From Acinetobacter gyllenbergii CIP 110306 = MTCC 11365 (GTDB lineage: Bacteria; Pseudomonadota; Gammaproteobacteria; Pseudomonadales; Moraxellaceae): 64,000 bases of DNA. The notes beneath the pieces are model-generated. The model did no database searches. It worked only from the letters and a program-made list of their open reading frames with translations, and had not been told where the DNA came from. The stretch lies in NCBI RefSeq assembly GCF_000413855.1, contig NZ_ATGG01000008.1, forward strand, positions 62,001 to 126,000, read 5' to 3'. Within the stretch, counting starts at the first letter, position 1, and every line of letters begins with the position of its first letter. The position numbers and the translations under genes were made by a program. Below, piece by piece: positions 44,501 through 52,525 of this stretch.

Positions 44501-44721
44501 CCATCCAAACCATTCATTTGTTGTTCAATGATTTGGGTGACCGTATTTTCAACGGTTTGCGCAGAAGCCCCAGGATAAGTTGCAGAAATCGTTACCGTGG
44601 GGGGGGCAATTGTCGGATATTGTGCAACTGGCATTTTTGTGAGCGTGATAATACCCGCCAACATAATGACCAGTGCGATCACCCAAGCGAAAATTGGGCG
44701 ATGGATAAAAAATTGAGCCAT
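41548..44721 (-). CDS. adeJ: RND efflux pump inner-membrane transporter AdeJ
   Basis: The proton-driven pump of AdeIJK, 1057 residues, full length. It has twelve membrane spans and two large periplasmic loops. The proton-relay acidic pair is in GLLVDDAIVVVENVER (about 400-416), and FIHRPIFAWVIALVIMLAGI is the typical RND start. The sequence follows A. baumannii AdeJ closely (SNSAGNGQASI, LPAMPELGVASGF, GWGGSYINDFVDRGRVKK-type block). It exports many drug classes. Its gene overlaps or abuts adeK and follows adeI by 12 bases. Confidence 0.97.
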   Translation of the reverse strand: MAQFFIHRPIFAWVIALVIMLAGIITLTKMPVAQYPTIAPPTVTISATYPGASAQTVENTVTQIIEQQMNGLDGLRYISSNSAGNGQASINLNFAQGVDPDIAQVQVQNKLQSATALLPADVQRQGVKVTKSGASFLQVIAFYSPDNSLSASDIKDYVNSNISEPLSRVAGVGELQVFGGSYAMRIWLDPAKLTSFNLTPNDVATAIRAQNSQVAVGQLGGAPSTAGQVLNATVNAQTMLQTPEQFKNIFLKNTSGGAQVRLGDVARVELGSDNYQFDSKFNGKPAGGVAIKLATGANALDTAAAVEKRLSELRHNYPSGLKDKLAYDTTPFIRLSIESVVHTLIEAVVLVFIVMFLFLQNWRATIIPTLAVPVVVLGTFAVINIFGFSINTLTMFAMVLAIGLLVDDAIVVVENVERVMQEEHLEPVPATEKSMSQISGALVGITSVLTAVFVPMAFFSGTTGVIYRQFSITLVTAMILSLIVALTFTPALCATLLKQHDPNKQESNNIFARFFRWFNRSFERLSEKYQGGVNRMTHHKLFSGVLYIVVIAALVGIYKVLPSSFLPEEDQGVVMTLVQLPPSASLERTDKVIDTMTGYFLNKEKENVESIFTVAGFSFTGVGQNAGLAFIKLKDWSERTTPESQIGAIIQRGMALNMIVKDASYIMPLQLPAMPELGVASGFDIQLKDASGQGHEKLIAARNAILGMASQDKRLAGVRPNGQEDTPQYQITIDQAQAGAMGVSIADINSTMSMAWGGSYINDFVDRGRVKKVYVQGEADTRMMPEDLNKWYVRNNKGEMVPFSGFAKGEWTYGSPRLERYNGVSSVNIQGTPAPGVSSGDAMLAMEEIIGKLPSMGLTGFDYEWTGLSLEERDSGSQTAPLLVLSLLIVFLCLAALYESWSVPVSVLLVVPLGIVGAFALTWLGMLIKGDPNLSFNIYFQVAIVAVIGLSAKNAILIVEFAKELQEQGEELFEATLHAAKMRLRPIIMTTLAFGFGVLPLALASGAGAGSQHSVGYGVLGGVISSTLLGIFFIPVFFVWIRSIFKYKPKTLNTQEH

Positions 44722-44733
44722 GCAATCTACCCC

Positions 44734-45984
44734 TTAAGCTTCTGAAGTTGCTTTTTGTTCAGCTTTTGGTGAATTGGCTTGTTTTTGTTCAGCAGCTTTT
44801 GGTGCTGCATTTTGAGCTTCAGCTGCTTTTGGTTGGTAAGGTTTAGCAGACACTTCTTGTCCTTCTTTAACCTTGGCAACACCATCAACAACAACCTTAT
44901 CACCAGCCTGTAAGCCTTCAGTTACAATCCAGTCCTGACCTTTCACACCCACTGTTTTAATTGGGCGTGTTTCAATTGCACCTTTAGCATTGACTACCAA
45001 TGCAATTGCTTGGCCTGTAGGTAAACGAGATACCGCTGCTTGAGGAATCAGATATGCATTTGGTAAAACACCTTGCGAGATTTTAGCCGTTGCATACATT
45101 CCTGGTAATAACAGGTGGTTTGGATTCGAGAAGACTGCACGTAGGGTTACAGTACCTGTATCTGGATTCACGCTTGCGTCAGAGAAAGCAAGTTGGCCTT
45201 CGACTGGGTATTCAGACCCATCTTCCAGCGTGATTTTGACACGGGTATTGTTACTGTTATTTAAACTGCCTTTGCTGAGTTGCTGGCGTAAACGCAATAA
45301 TTCAGCACTTGATTGGTTGATATCAACATAGATTGGATCAAGTTGTTGAATCGTGACCAATGGATCAGCTTGGTTTGCAGTTACCAAAGCACCAGGCGTC
45401 ACCGAAGAACGGCTAGACTGACCTGAGATTGGTGCGCGAACGGTTGAGTAACCTAGTGTAATTTCAGCATTTTTTAATGCAGCTTCAGACGCAGCCACAT
45501 CAGCTTCAGCCAATTTTACTTGAGCATTGATATCGTCATATTCTTGTTTGGAAACCGCATTGGTTCCAACCAATTGACGATAACGACCCTCTTTCACGCG
45601 TAATGCATTTAAGTTTGCTTGTTGACGCAATAAGGTTGCACGAGCATTGTCTGCTGTTGCACGGTTGGTATTTGCATCAATTTGATAAAGTGCTTGACCT
45701 GCTTGAACGTAGCTACCTTCAGCAAATAAACGTTTTAGAATCACGCCACCTGTTTGCGGGCGTACTTCAGAAACTTGATATGCAGAGGTTCGTCCTGACA
45801 GTTCGACGTTTTGTTCAACGCTTTGTGGTTGAGCAACAATGACACCAACTTCTGGAGGTGGCATTTTTTGAGCAGCAGCAGCTTGCTGTGCATCTTTAGG
45901 ATCTTTGCTACAACCAACAAGCGCAATGCTTGTTGCTAATGCGCAAGCAGTGAGGGCAGGAGCCCAAAGCTTAGCCGACATCAT
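44734..45984 (-). CDS. adeI: RND efflux periplasmic adaptor AdeI
   Basis: The membrane-fusion lipoprotein of the AdeIJK pump, 416 residues. The lipobox is ALVGCSKD (Cys near 25). It has the biotinyl-lipoyl halves (LSGRTSAYQVSEVRPQTGGVI and ITLGYSTVRAPISG), a coiled hairpin (about 100-170), a beta-barrel domain and a disordered Ala/Lys/Gln-rich tail (AAEAQNAAPKAAEQKQA). GAGG lies seven bases before ATG 45984. The start region overlaps the end of the PAP2 gene by 14 bases, so translation may be coupled. Confidence 0.95.
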   Translation of the reverse strand: MMSAKLWAPALTACALATSIALVGCSKDPKDAQQAAAAQKMPPPEVGVIVAQPQSVEQNVELSGRTSAYQVSEVRPQTGGVILKRLFAEGSYVQAGQALYQIDANTNRATADNARATLLRQQANLNALRVKEGRYRQLVGTNAVSKQEYDDINAQVKLAEADVAASEAALKNAEITLGYSTVRAPISGQSSRSSVTPGALVTANQADPLVTIQQLDPIYVDINQSSAELLRLRQQLSKGSLNNSNNTRVKITLEDGSEYPVEGQLAFSDASVNPDTGTVTLRAVFSNPNHLLLPGMYATAKISQGVLPNAYLIPQAAVSRLPTGQAIALVVNAKGAIETRPIKTVGVKGQDWIVTEGLQAGDKVVVDGVAKVKEGQEVSAKPYQPKAAEAQNAAPKAAEQKQANSPKAEQKATSEA

Positions 45985-46621
45985 TATTCCACCTCAATTT
46001 AGATTTTTTATCTAAAAACAAATTATTGCTGAAAGTGCTTTGATACAGCCCAAACCAAAGCAAGGAAGTCCAAATCAACCCAATTCCCCAACCGGCAAGT
46101 ACGTCAGTTGGGTAGTGAACCCCCGCATAAACTCTAGATATCCCCATGAAGATAAACCATAAAGTAGATACTAAAATGACACTGGTGCGATATTTGTGTT
46201 GTTGACACAACAACATGGCTAAACTCGCAAGGGTTGCAGCATAAAGGCTATGGGCACTTGGGAAGGATGCACCATAACTTTGAACCAAGTGATAAAACTC
46301 CATTGGTCTTGGCCGATCAATGCTCCATTTCAGAAGCCAACCAATCACAATGCTGCCGATCACACTTAAAGCGATAAAGGTCACATTCTTATAATTTTTA
46401 ATCCAAGTTTGGTAGAGACACAAAAATGTAGTTAAAAATAGTAAAAAAGGCATCCCGCCAAGTAGAGAGAGCAGAACTGTCACATGATTAAGCGTAAATG
46501 AACGGTGCTCAAAAAAAACTTGAACACTAAAAAGGTCTAAAGTTGATGTGTTGGAAAGAACTAATCCAATCACACCGAATCCTAAAAAAAAGCAACCAAT
46601 ACAAAGCAATAGGTACGGCAT
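45971..46621 (-). CDS. PAP2-family phosphatase, first gene of the adeIJK operon
   Basis: A 216-residue inner-membrane phosphatase with about six spans and all PAP2 motifs intact: KWSIDRPRP (KX6RP type), SFPSAHS and SRVYAGVHYPTDVLAGW (SRX5HX3D). It probably acts on undecaprenyl pyrophosphate or another lipid phosphate at the periplasmic face. It overlaps adeI and shares its promoter, an arrangement known for Acinetobacter adeIJK. The promoter contains a 24-base palindrome. Confidence 0.88.
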   Translation of the reverse strand: MPYLLLCIGCFFLGFGVIGLVLSNTSTLDLFSVQVFFEHRSFTLNHVTVLLSLLGGMPFLLFLTTFLCLYQTWIKNYKNVTFIALSVIGSIVIGWLLKWSIDRPRPMEFYHLVQSYGASFPSAHSLYAATLASLAMLLCQQHKYRTSVILVSTLWFIFMGISRVYAGVHYPTDVLAGWGIGLIWTSLLWFGLYQSTFSNNLFLDKKSKLRWNNDVG

Positions 46622-46670
46622 GCGCTACTCATTATTTGCTTAACCATTATTCAGGGTTGTTGAGTGTTTG

Positions 46671-46701
46671 AAAGTGTACTCGTGAGTACACTTTTGGTCA
46701 A
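46671..46701 (-). promoter_or_regulatory. PAP2-adeIJK promoter with embedded operator
   Basis: On the minus strand TTGACC (46701-46696), 17 bases, TACACT (46678-46673) form a sigma-70 promoter. The palindrome AAAGTGTACTC-GT-GAGTACACTTT (46671-46694), with perfect eleven-base arms, covers the spacer and the -10. A bound repressor would block RNA polymerase. AdeN, the known TetR-type repressor of adeIJK, is the obvious candidate, though its gene is not in this window. Confidence 0.75.
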
Positions 46702-47146
46702 GTCTTGAAATTTTATGATAATTTCATTTTGATGTTTTTTTAAGACTTAGTAAAAAAACATAACAAAATTTGATGTATATCTCACTTTTAATTGAATCTA
46801 TGCCTATCATGAAAAGTACTTTTTTAAGCTGTTTTCTCAACAGCCTAAGTCATTCTCTAGATTGCAAATTTACTTTGCATCATCTCGTTTGACTCAAGCA
46901 GCCTAATCCGTATTTATGTAGGCAATATTCAGCTCAGTGCAATATTCAAAAAGTAAAAGATCAAGATTGCATAAGTTGTTTTACATGGTTTTAGCAGTAA
47001 GTTTTAGAGTGCAGACGCATAATTGAGATCTCTCATTCAATTCGAGATACTTATAGACTGGCGTCATAGTATCTCCTAGTAAAAGGGATACCATGGCGGA
47101 GAAGTAATCTATTCAATAATAGACGCAGGGAATACCAACCCATTTA

Positions 47147-47184
47147 AACTATTTTTGGTGGCTTGATTATACGCAAAAATAGTT
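47147..47184 (-). other. inverted repeat downstream of the SpecificRecomb gene
   Basis: Eleven-base perfect arms with a 16-base loop, 42 bases beyond the stop of the gene at 47226. There is no T-run on the minus strand, so the terminator role is weak. Confidence 0.4.
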
Positions 47185-47225
47185 CAAATGTTAGACTTGT
47201 ACTTTGTCGTTTTTTCTGTACAAAG

Positions 47226-49274
47226 CTAGTGTGCAGATGGGGTGTTCTTCGTCTGTTCTTCCACTTCAACGGGTTGTTTAGGTGGCCAGAAAAAATCGCT
47301 TGGTCGGGTCAGGAAGTGAGTCGTTACCAACTTTGCGAGAGGCTTCCATTGTGCAAAACGGACACGGCGGGCGCGTAAAGCAACAATAATGGTTAGGGTG
47401 AAGCTGACAAATAAGTTGGTTAATCCAATCAGCATCACACCAAGGAATGACACTAAAATTAAACCAATGTCAGGCCCACCAATGGTCATTAAACCTTGGA
47501 TGAAGTTGGCAGAGGCGAAGGCAATGTGACGGATATCTAAAGGCAAGCCTAAAATAAATCCAATCGTGCCCATACTGCCCAGCATGATTCCAAACAAGAA
47601 GTTACCCGCCAAGGCGCCGAGATTGGTCTCAATATAACCCGCGAATTTATCTAAACGTTGTTGTCCCATCCAGCGTTTTAAGCGTCGATGTTGTTTTAAA
47701 CGTGGACCGACTTTACGATAAACTGCCAAGTTATCGAAATAACCTGCAATCAAGCCAGAGAAAAACAAACATACACCCGCAATTGCGGCATGTGGAACTG
47801 CCAATGACGTAAAGGGGTTGAGGCTATGTAGCAATGCGGCTGATTTGGCGTGATTGAGCAGTGGCTCACCAAGATTGTATTGCCACAAAAAGGTAATCAG
47901 TGCTGCGGTTGGAATCGCAATCGAGATATTCCCCAAAATTGCAATGAACTGGGTTCGGATAATATTAATAATCAAGGCGGCCAGTTCGGCAATTTGTGCG
48001 GTCTTGCTGCCTTTTTGCTGCTGTACCGTTGAGGCAAGCGCCGCTGCAGTCATGGCAGGTTGTTTGGTCGCCACGGTAAAGTGCAATACATGAATCAACA
48101 TAAAGCCAAGCGCATAGTTCATGCTGTATAAAAAGGCATGACCAAATGGAGCTAAGACCAAACGCGCCGTTAAAATTTTCAGCGTTGCCATGGTGGCAAT
48201 GATCGCACCAGCACCTGCAGCTGCTTTGTACATGCCAAAGAAGCCTGATTTATCGGTACTTACATAATGCTCACCTGTTTTACTGGCATTTTCTGTGACC
48301 TGTAAGGCAATCAGCTCACTGGTTGAGGTTAATAAGTGGCGGACACTTTTCTCATTATAATGTGCTTTGGTTAAGTCAGTGATTAACTCACCTAATGCCG
48401 TGTAACGCGCATCATTTTTGCTGGCTAATAGGGTCAGTAGCAGTTCAATCCGATCAATTGCCTGTTCTAACAGTGATAATAAATAGGTGAGGCTGATACT
48501 AACGCCAATCCGCTTGGTGGCACGGCGAATTTTGAGCACCACTTCACGGCATTGATCCAGCATCACAAAGGCTTGCGATGCATCTGGTGGTGGTAAAACC
48601 ACAACCGCATCTTGATCATCAATCTGTTTTTTATATTTCTCGATGAACTCTACGATTTCACGATTTTGCACCAGAAAAGGCGATTCATATTCGGTAATTT
48701 CAGGTTGCGCATTAATAAATTCAGGGTAGAGGCCGATACCACTAATCCGATAGGACAATACCGTAATCGCTTTAATTAGCTCATTTTTTGAAATCTGTTT
48801 TTCTGTGGTATTGCTTTGACTTTCACCTAAGAGGTTGAATAGGGTAATCCAGTCCTGATTCTCAATCAGATCGAGCCATTCACTGTCATTTTCTTGGTGA
48901 AAGACTTTTCCAATCAGGGTTTTAAGCTGTTGACCATCTTCGACTAAAGGGAGGAAGTGCGCGCCCAGACGTTGTCCCAACTGGTTCCAAAACCCATCCA
49001 GCGAAAGAATCCCGCTGTCAGCATATAAGCTTAACTGTTTATATTGGCTGATGAGCTTAAGTAAAAAGTTTTGCAGTAAGATGGCTGACGTTGGAGTCAG
49101 TAATAAGATTTTGATTAGCGCATGGATACGCTGTTTAACTTCATCCGCATCATTTGGATTTTTGGGACGGATCCGATTGACCAGTTCAATCAGCAGTTGT
49201 TCGTCAAGAACAGCTTGAGGTTGGTCAAGCTGTTCCTGCATTTTTAAAAAAAGATCAGATAAGGTTAAATGCAT
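47226..49274 (-). CDS. SpecificRecomb/Gcr-family membrane protein
   Basis: A 682-residue protein matching the family usually called site-specific recombinase (Gcr type). The N-terminal half is soluble and helical. The C-terminal half (about 340-660) has several clear membrane spans (GAGAIIATMATLKILTARLVLAPFGHAF, NLGALAGNFLFGIMLGSMGTIGFILG). No tyrosine or serine recombinase motif is visible, so the name rests on old annotation, and a membrane role is more plausible. It lies 14 bases after ispB on the same strand and may be co-transcribed with it. Confidence 0.75.
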   Translation of the reverse strand: MHLTLSDLFLKMQEQLDQPQAVLDEQLLIELVNRIRPKNPNDADEVKQRIHALIKILLLTPTSAILLQNFLLKLISQYKQLSLYADSGILSLDGFWNQLGQRLGAHFLPLVEDGQQLKTLIGKVFHQENDSEWLDLIENQDWITLFNLLGESQSNTTEKQISKNELIKAITVLSYRISGIGLYPEFINAQPEITEYESPFLVQNREIVEFIEKYKKQIDDQDAVVVLPPPDASQAFVMLDQCREVVLKIRRATKRIGVSISLTYLLSLLEQAIDRIELLLTLLASKNDARYTALGELITDLTKAHYNEKSVRHLLTSTSELIALQVTENASKTGEHYVSTDKSGFFGMYKAAAGAGAIIATMATLKILTARLVLAPFGHAFLYSMNYALGFMLIHVLHFTVATKQPAMTAAALASTVQQQKGSKTAQIAELAALIINIIRTQFIAILGNISIAIPTAALITFLWQYNLGEPLLNHAKSAALLHSLNPFTSLAVPHAAIAGVCLFFSGLIAGYFDNLAVYRKVGPRLKQHRRLKRWMGQQRLDKFAGYIETNLGALAGNFLFGIMLGSMGTIGFILGLPLDIRHIAFASANFIQGLMTIGGPDIGLILVSFLGVMLIGLTNLFVSFTLTIIVALRARRVRFAQWKPLAKLVTTHFLTRPSDFFWPPKQPVEVEEQTKNTPSAH

Positions 49275-49288
49275 AGGCAGTCAAAAAA

Positions 49289-50266
49289 TTATTGTAGTCG
49301 ATGTAAAGCCATTAAGGTCAAATTGATCAGTGCTTGGCGATATTCATTATCTGGCAGCGCTTTCAACGCTTCTAAAGCGGCATCCGTTTCCTGTTGGGCA
49401 CGTTTTTGACAGTAATCTAGGCCACCCGAGTGATGAACAATTTCAATCACTTTATCTAAATGCTCAACACCACCTGTTGCAATACTGCGACGAATGATTT
49501 GGTGTTCCTCGCCAGTTGAATGAGCTAATGCAGAAATTAACGGTAAAGTCGGTTTCCCTTCCATTAAATCATCACCAATATTTTTACCTAATGTTTCAGC
49601 ATCAGAGGTGTAATCTAAAATATCGTCGATAATTTGGAAGGCATTGCCAAAATGACCTGCGAAGCGACGCAAAGGTTCACGGTATTCTTCTGTTCCAGCT
49701 AAAATGGCGGCGCCTTCGGTGGCGAGTTCAAATAAGCGGGAAGTTTTACCATGGATAATTCTTAAATAGGTTTCTTCTGTGGTCTCTGGTTGGTGCTGCG
49801 ATTGAAGCTGTAAGACTTCGCCTTCTGCAATTTCACAAGTCCCAGTCGAGAAATCTTTTAATAAGGTCATATTATTTAAATCGACCAATAAATCAAAAGC
49901 TCTTGAAATTAGGAAATCACCGACCAAAACCGCAGTTTGATTGTTCCATGTTGCATTTGCGGTTGGACGACCACGGCGCAAACTTGATTCATCGACCACA
50001 TCGTCATGCACCAAGGTTGCAGTATGCAGCATTTCAATGACTGCCGCCAAATGCTGTGCTTGTTGCATATCGGCGAGTCCACAAGCCCGCGCTGCCAATA
50101 AACACATAATCGGACGCATGCGTTTTCCGCCTGCTTCAACCACGTGTTTGCTGACACTCATGACGAGGCCCACTTTTGAGCTAATTCCTTCATTAATGAG
50201 GCGATCCATCGCAGCAAAATCTGTCGCAACAGGGGAGAGAATGTCTTGCTTAAAATCGATAACCAT
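49289..50266 (-). CDS. ispB: octaprenyl diphosphate synthase (IspB)
   Basis: Makes the long prenyl side chain of ubiquinone. The 325-residue trans-prenyl synthase has the first aspartate motif DDVVD (about 85-89), GKTSRLFELA near 177, and the second motif DDILDYTSD near 220. Divergent from rplU-rpmA, the gene order also seen in many gammaproteobacteria, which supports the ispB assignment over ispA. Confidence 0.95.
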   Translation of the reverse strand: MVIDFKQDILSPVATDFAAMDRLINEGISSKVGLVMSVSKHVVEAGGKRMRPIMCLLAARACGLADMQQAQHLAAVIEMLHTATLVHDDVVDESSLRRGRPTANATWNNQTAVLVGDFLISRAFDLLVDLNNMTLLKDFSTGTCEIAEGEVLQLQSQHQPETTEETYLRIIHGKTSRLFELATEGAAILAGTEEYREPLRRFAGHFGNAFQIIDDILDYTSDAETLGKNIGDDLMEGKPTLPLISALAHSTGEEHQIIRRSIATGGVEHLDKVIEIVHHSGGLDYCQKRAQQETDAALEALKALPDNEYRQALINLTLMALHRLQ

Positions 50267-50711
50267 ATGAAGAAAAACCTCGTATAGGTGGGTAATGTTG
50301 CCAAGTGTATCAATTTATCTATAACTAAACAGTTATACAGACTGTGTAATCTGCTATTTAAGACACGATGAAGAGTTTTTTGGTCTTAATTTAGACAGAA
50401 AAGAGGTTTCCCACCATATACCATTACTTTAATTATGGCTTTTAAAAAACACAGTTTGTTATTGTTACAACTTATTTTCAGAAATGTATTTCAAATTTTG
50501 ATCAGAATCAATCGAAAATCCGTCATCAATCTAATTGATTTTGCTTAAAAATCCAAGCAAGTTATCGATATACATGTGTTTATGTAAAATCACTTGTCGT
50601 TTGATCAATTTTCACTTAAAATTTGTCCCCTTGTATAACCCCAGTGGCGTTCGTCTTAAGATCGATATGTCCCTTTATCGGCACGACGACACGGGCAAGT
50701 TGGAGTACATT
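50267..50711. other. divergent region between ispB and rplU
   Basis: A 445-base gap containing the rplU promoter (50594-50622) and its leader of about 85 bases. The leader contains a CG-rich stretch (CGGCACGACGACACGGGC) that may be involved in L21 regulation (inference). No promoter for ispB could be fixed. Confidence 0.5.
50594..50622 (+). promoter_or_regulatory. sigma-70 promoter of rplU-rpmA
   Basis: TTGTCG (50594-50599), 17 bases, TAAAAT (50617-50622). Spacing is ideal and the -10 matches consensus in five of six bases. It is 90 bases before the rplU start. Confidence 0.65.
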
Positions 50712-51023
50712 ATGTACGCAGTAATCCAAAGCGGTGGTAAACAGCACCGTGTTGTTGAGGGTGAAACCCTTAAAGTAGAATTATTGAAAGCTGAAACTGG
50801 CGCGACTATTACGTTTGATGACGTATTAATGGTTGTTAACGGTGACAACATTCAAATCGGTGCTCCAGTTGTAGCTGGCGCAAAAGTAACTGCAGAAGTA
50901 GTTGGCCATGGTCGTCACGACAAAATCCGCATCATCAAAATGCGTCGTCGTAAACACTATCGTAAACAACAAGGTCACCGTCAATGGTTTACCGAGTTGA
51001 AAATTACTGGTATCGCAGGCTAA
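50712..51023 (+). CDS. rplU: 50S ribosomal protein L21
   Basis: A 103-residue ribosomal protein that binds 23S rRNA domain II region. The start is [17 protein letters not shown], exactly the L21 N terminus, and the basic block [21 protein letters not shown] follows near residue 70. The frame extends 59 codons upstream, but those residues are not L21; GGAG (50702-50705) supports ATG 50712. Co-transcribed with rpmA. Confidence 0.97.
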   Translation: MYAVIQSGGKQHRVVEGETLKVELLKAETGATITFDDVLMVVNGDNIQIGAPVVAGAKVTAEVVGHGRHDKIRIIKMRRRKHYRKQQGHRQWFTELKITGIAG

Positions 51024-51041
51024 TACGAGGAGTAAATAGAC

Positions 51042-51296
51042 ATGGCAACTAAAAAAGCCGGTGGATCGACGAAGAACGGTCGTGATTCGAATCCTAAGAT
51101 GTTAGGTGTTAAAGTTTACGGTGGTCAAACTGTAACTGCTGGTAACATCATCGTTCGTCAACGTGGTACAGAGTTCCACGCTGGTGCAAATGTTGGTATG
51201 GGTCGTGACCATACTTTATTTGCTACTGCTGACGGCGTAGTAAAATTTGAAGTGAAAGGTCAATTTGGCCGTCGCTATGTAACTGTTGAAGCTTAA
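51042..51296 (+). CDS. rpmA: 50S ribosomal protein L27
   Basis: An 84-residue protein near the peptidyl-transferase centre. The N terminus [16 protein letters not shown] is the basic tail that reaches the active site; [28 protein letters not shown] is diagnostic. AGGAG lies upstream. It lies 18 bases after rplU. Confidence 0.98.
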   Translation: MATKKAGGSTKNGRDSNPKMLGVKVYGGQTVTAGNIIVRQRGTEFHAGANVGMGRDHTLFATADGVVKFEVKGQFGRRYVTVEA

Positions 51297-51312
51297 GTTT
51301 TAATAGTTCGAG

Positions 51313-51338
51313 AAAACCCGCTTTTAGCGGGTTTTTTT
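51313..51338. terminator. bidirectional terminator after rpmA
   Basis: AAAACCCGCT (51313-51322) pairs with AGCGGGTTTT (51326-51335) across TTT and runs into T. It also faces the convergent pirin gene. Confidence 0.93.
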
Positions 51339-51364
51339 ATGCATATAAGTTTTTGCATTGTGCT

Positions 51365-52234
51365 TTAGTCTGAAGGTTTTCCAAAGTTTCCTGTTTTTAA
51401 ATCTTCATAAGCCTGTAAAATTTGCTCATAACTGTTCATCACAAAAAAGCCATGCCCATTGATTGGCTCTTGCAAGGGCGGCGCAGATAAAAATAACAGA
51501 TCACTATCTTCTAATGCGGTAATCGCCACATCAGTATCAAAGCTGGACAACACCGCTAAGGCCTGTTCTTCCAATGTGTCTTCATGTTCAGTGAATCGAA
51601 GCTTGCCTTTACGTAAATAAATTAAAGTCGTGTCCCCATGCTGAGCAGGGAGTGTCAGTTGATGAGCTTTATTTAGATGAACATCAAAAACATTCATTGG
51701 GCTAAATGTTTGGGCGATCCCTTGAATATTTTGAAACTGTCCAGCCACAATCCGGACATAGCCTGCATTCTGTTCGAGAGGTACTTTGGGGATCGTATTA
51801 TTTAATAGGCTTTGATAACGAGGTGCAGACATTTTGTCTTTTGCAGGAAGGTTAATCCACAATTGCAGCATTTCAAAGTATCCACCACGCTCACGAAAAG
51901 CAGGGCTAAAATGTTCGGTATGCTGAATGCCAGAAGCTGCCGTCATCCATTGCACATCACCTTGTCCGATGATTCCACCTTGCCCCGTAGAGTCTTGGTG
52001 TTGTAACTCACCCGCAAACACAAAGGTCACTGTTTCAAAGCCGCGGTGTGGATGCTCATTCACACCTTTTTTCGTGCTTTTGGGTGCCAAGCGTCCTGGC
52101 CCTAGATGATCCAATAATAAAAACGGTGAGGTGGTATTCCCCAGCTCTTGATACGAAAATACCGAAAGGGCGGGATAAAAATCGCCAATCGCAAATCGCG
52201 TGTCATTCCGGTGGATAAAGGCAAGACTTTTCAT
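51365..52234 (-). CDS. pirin-family protein
   Basis: A 289-residue bicupin. The N-terminal metal site is EHPHRGFETVTF (about 60-71) with further His in GIQHTEHF (about 103), matching the metal-ligand pattern of pirins such as quercetin dioxygenase-like YhaK/YhhW. The C-terminal cupin is less conserved. Some pirins open flavonols, others regulate metabolism; the role here is not known. It is convergent with rpmA. Confidence 0.87.
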   Translation of the reverse strand: MKSLAFIHRNDTRFAIGDFYPALSVFSYQELGNTTSPFLLLDHLGPGRLAPKSTKKGVNEHPHRGFETVTFVFAGELQHQDSTGQGGIIGQGDVQWMTAASGIQHTEHFSPAFRERGGYFEMLQLWINLPAKDKMSAPRYQSLLNNTIPKVPLEQNAGYVRIVAGQFQNIQGIAQTFSPMNVFDVHLNKAHQLTLPAQHGDTTLIYLRKGKLRFTEHEDTLEEQALAVLSSFDTDVAITALEDSDLLFLSAPPLQEPINGHGFFVMNSYEQILQAYEDLKTGNFGKPSD

Positions 52235-52525
52235 GAATGATGCTGGTTAAAATCATTGGCTTTTAGCTTAGCAAATGCTGGTGATTCGTCTAGATTCACG
52301 CCGAGCAATAATTTTCCCTGATCAGACATTGACGAATGTAGTTGGTGAATGGTCGAAAAGTTAATTTTCGTTCTTACAATCTCTACATAAAGGCTGCAAC
52401 TTCATACATAATGCAGAACTTTGCGACACGAATTACACAAAACCGTTGCTTTTCTTCATTTTTTTAATGATCAAAAACAGTAAGATGTCGTCATACCAGT
52501 AGAAATCTGATAGAAGGTTGTTTTT

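Larger units (their letters stand above)
46622..47225. other. 604-base gene-poor gap with palindromes
   Basis: The right-hand part before 47225 lies beyond the end of the recombinase-like gene; the left part is the PAP2-adeIJK promoter. AACTATTTTTG (47147-47157) pairs exactly with CAAAAATAGTT (47174-47184) around 16 bases. Around 47060-47100, GTATC and GATAC arms form a weaker hairpin. No reading frame, tRNA or known RNA was recognised; an unannotated small RNA is possible. Confidence 0.5.

Noticed and set aside
47226-49274. Treating the recombinase-named gene as evidence of a mobile element
   Set aside because: No att sites, integrase motif or inverted repeats were found, and it sits among housekeeping genes.
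50535-50711. 59-codon upstream extension of the L21 reading frame
   Set aside because: The residues are not ribosomal-protein-like, the promoter lies inside this stretch, and the true L21 start at 50712 has a ribosome site.
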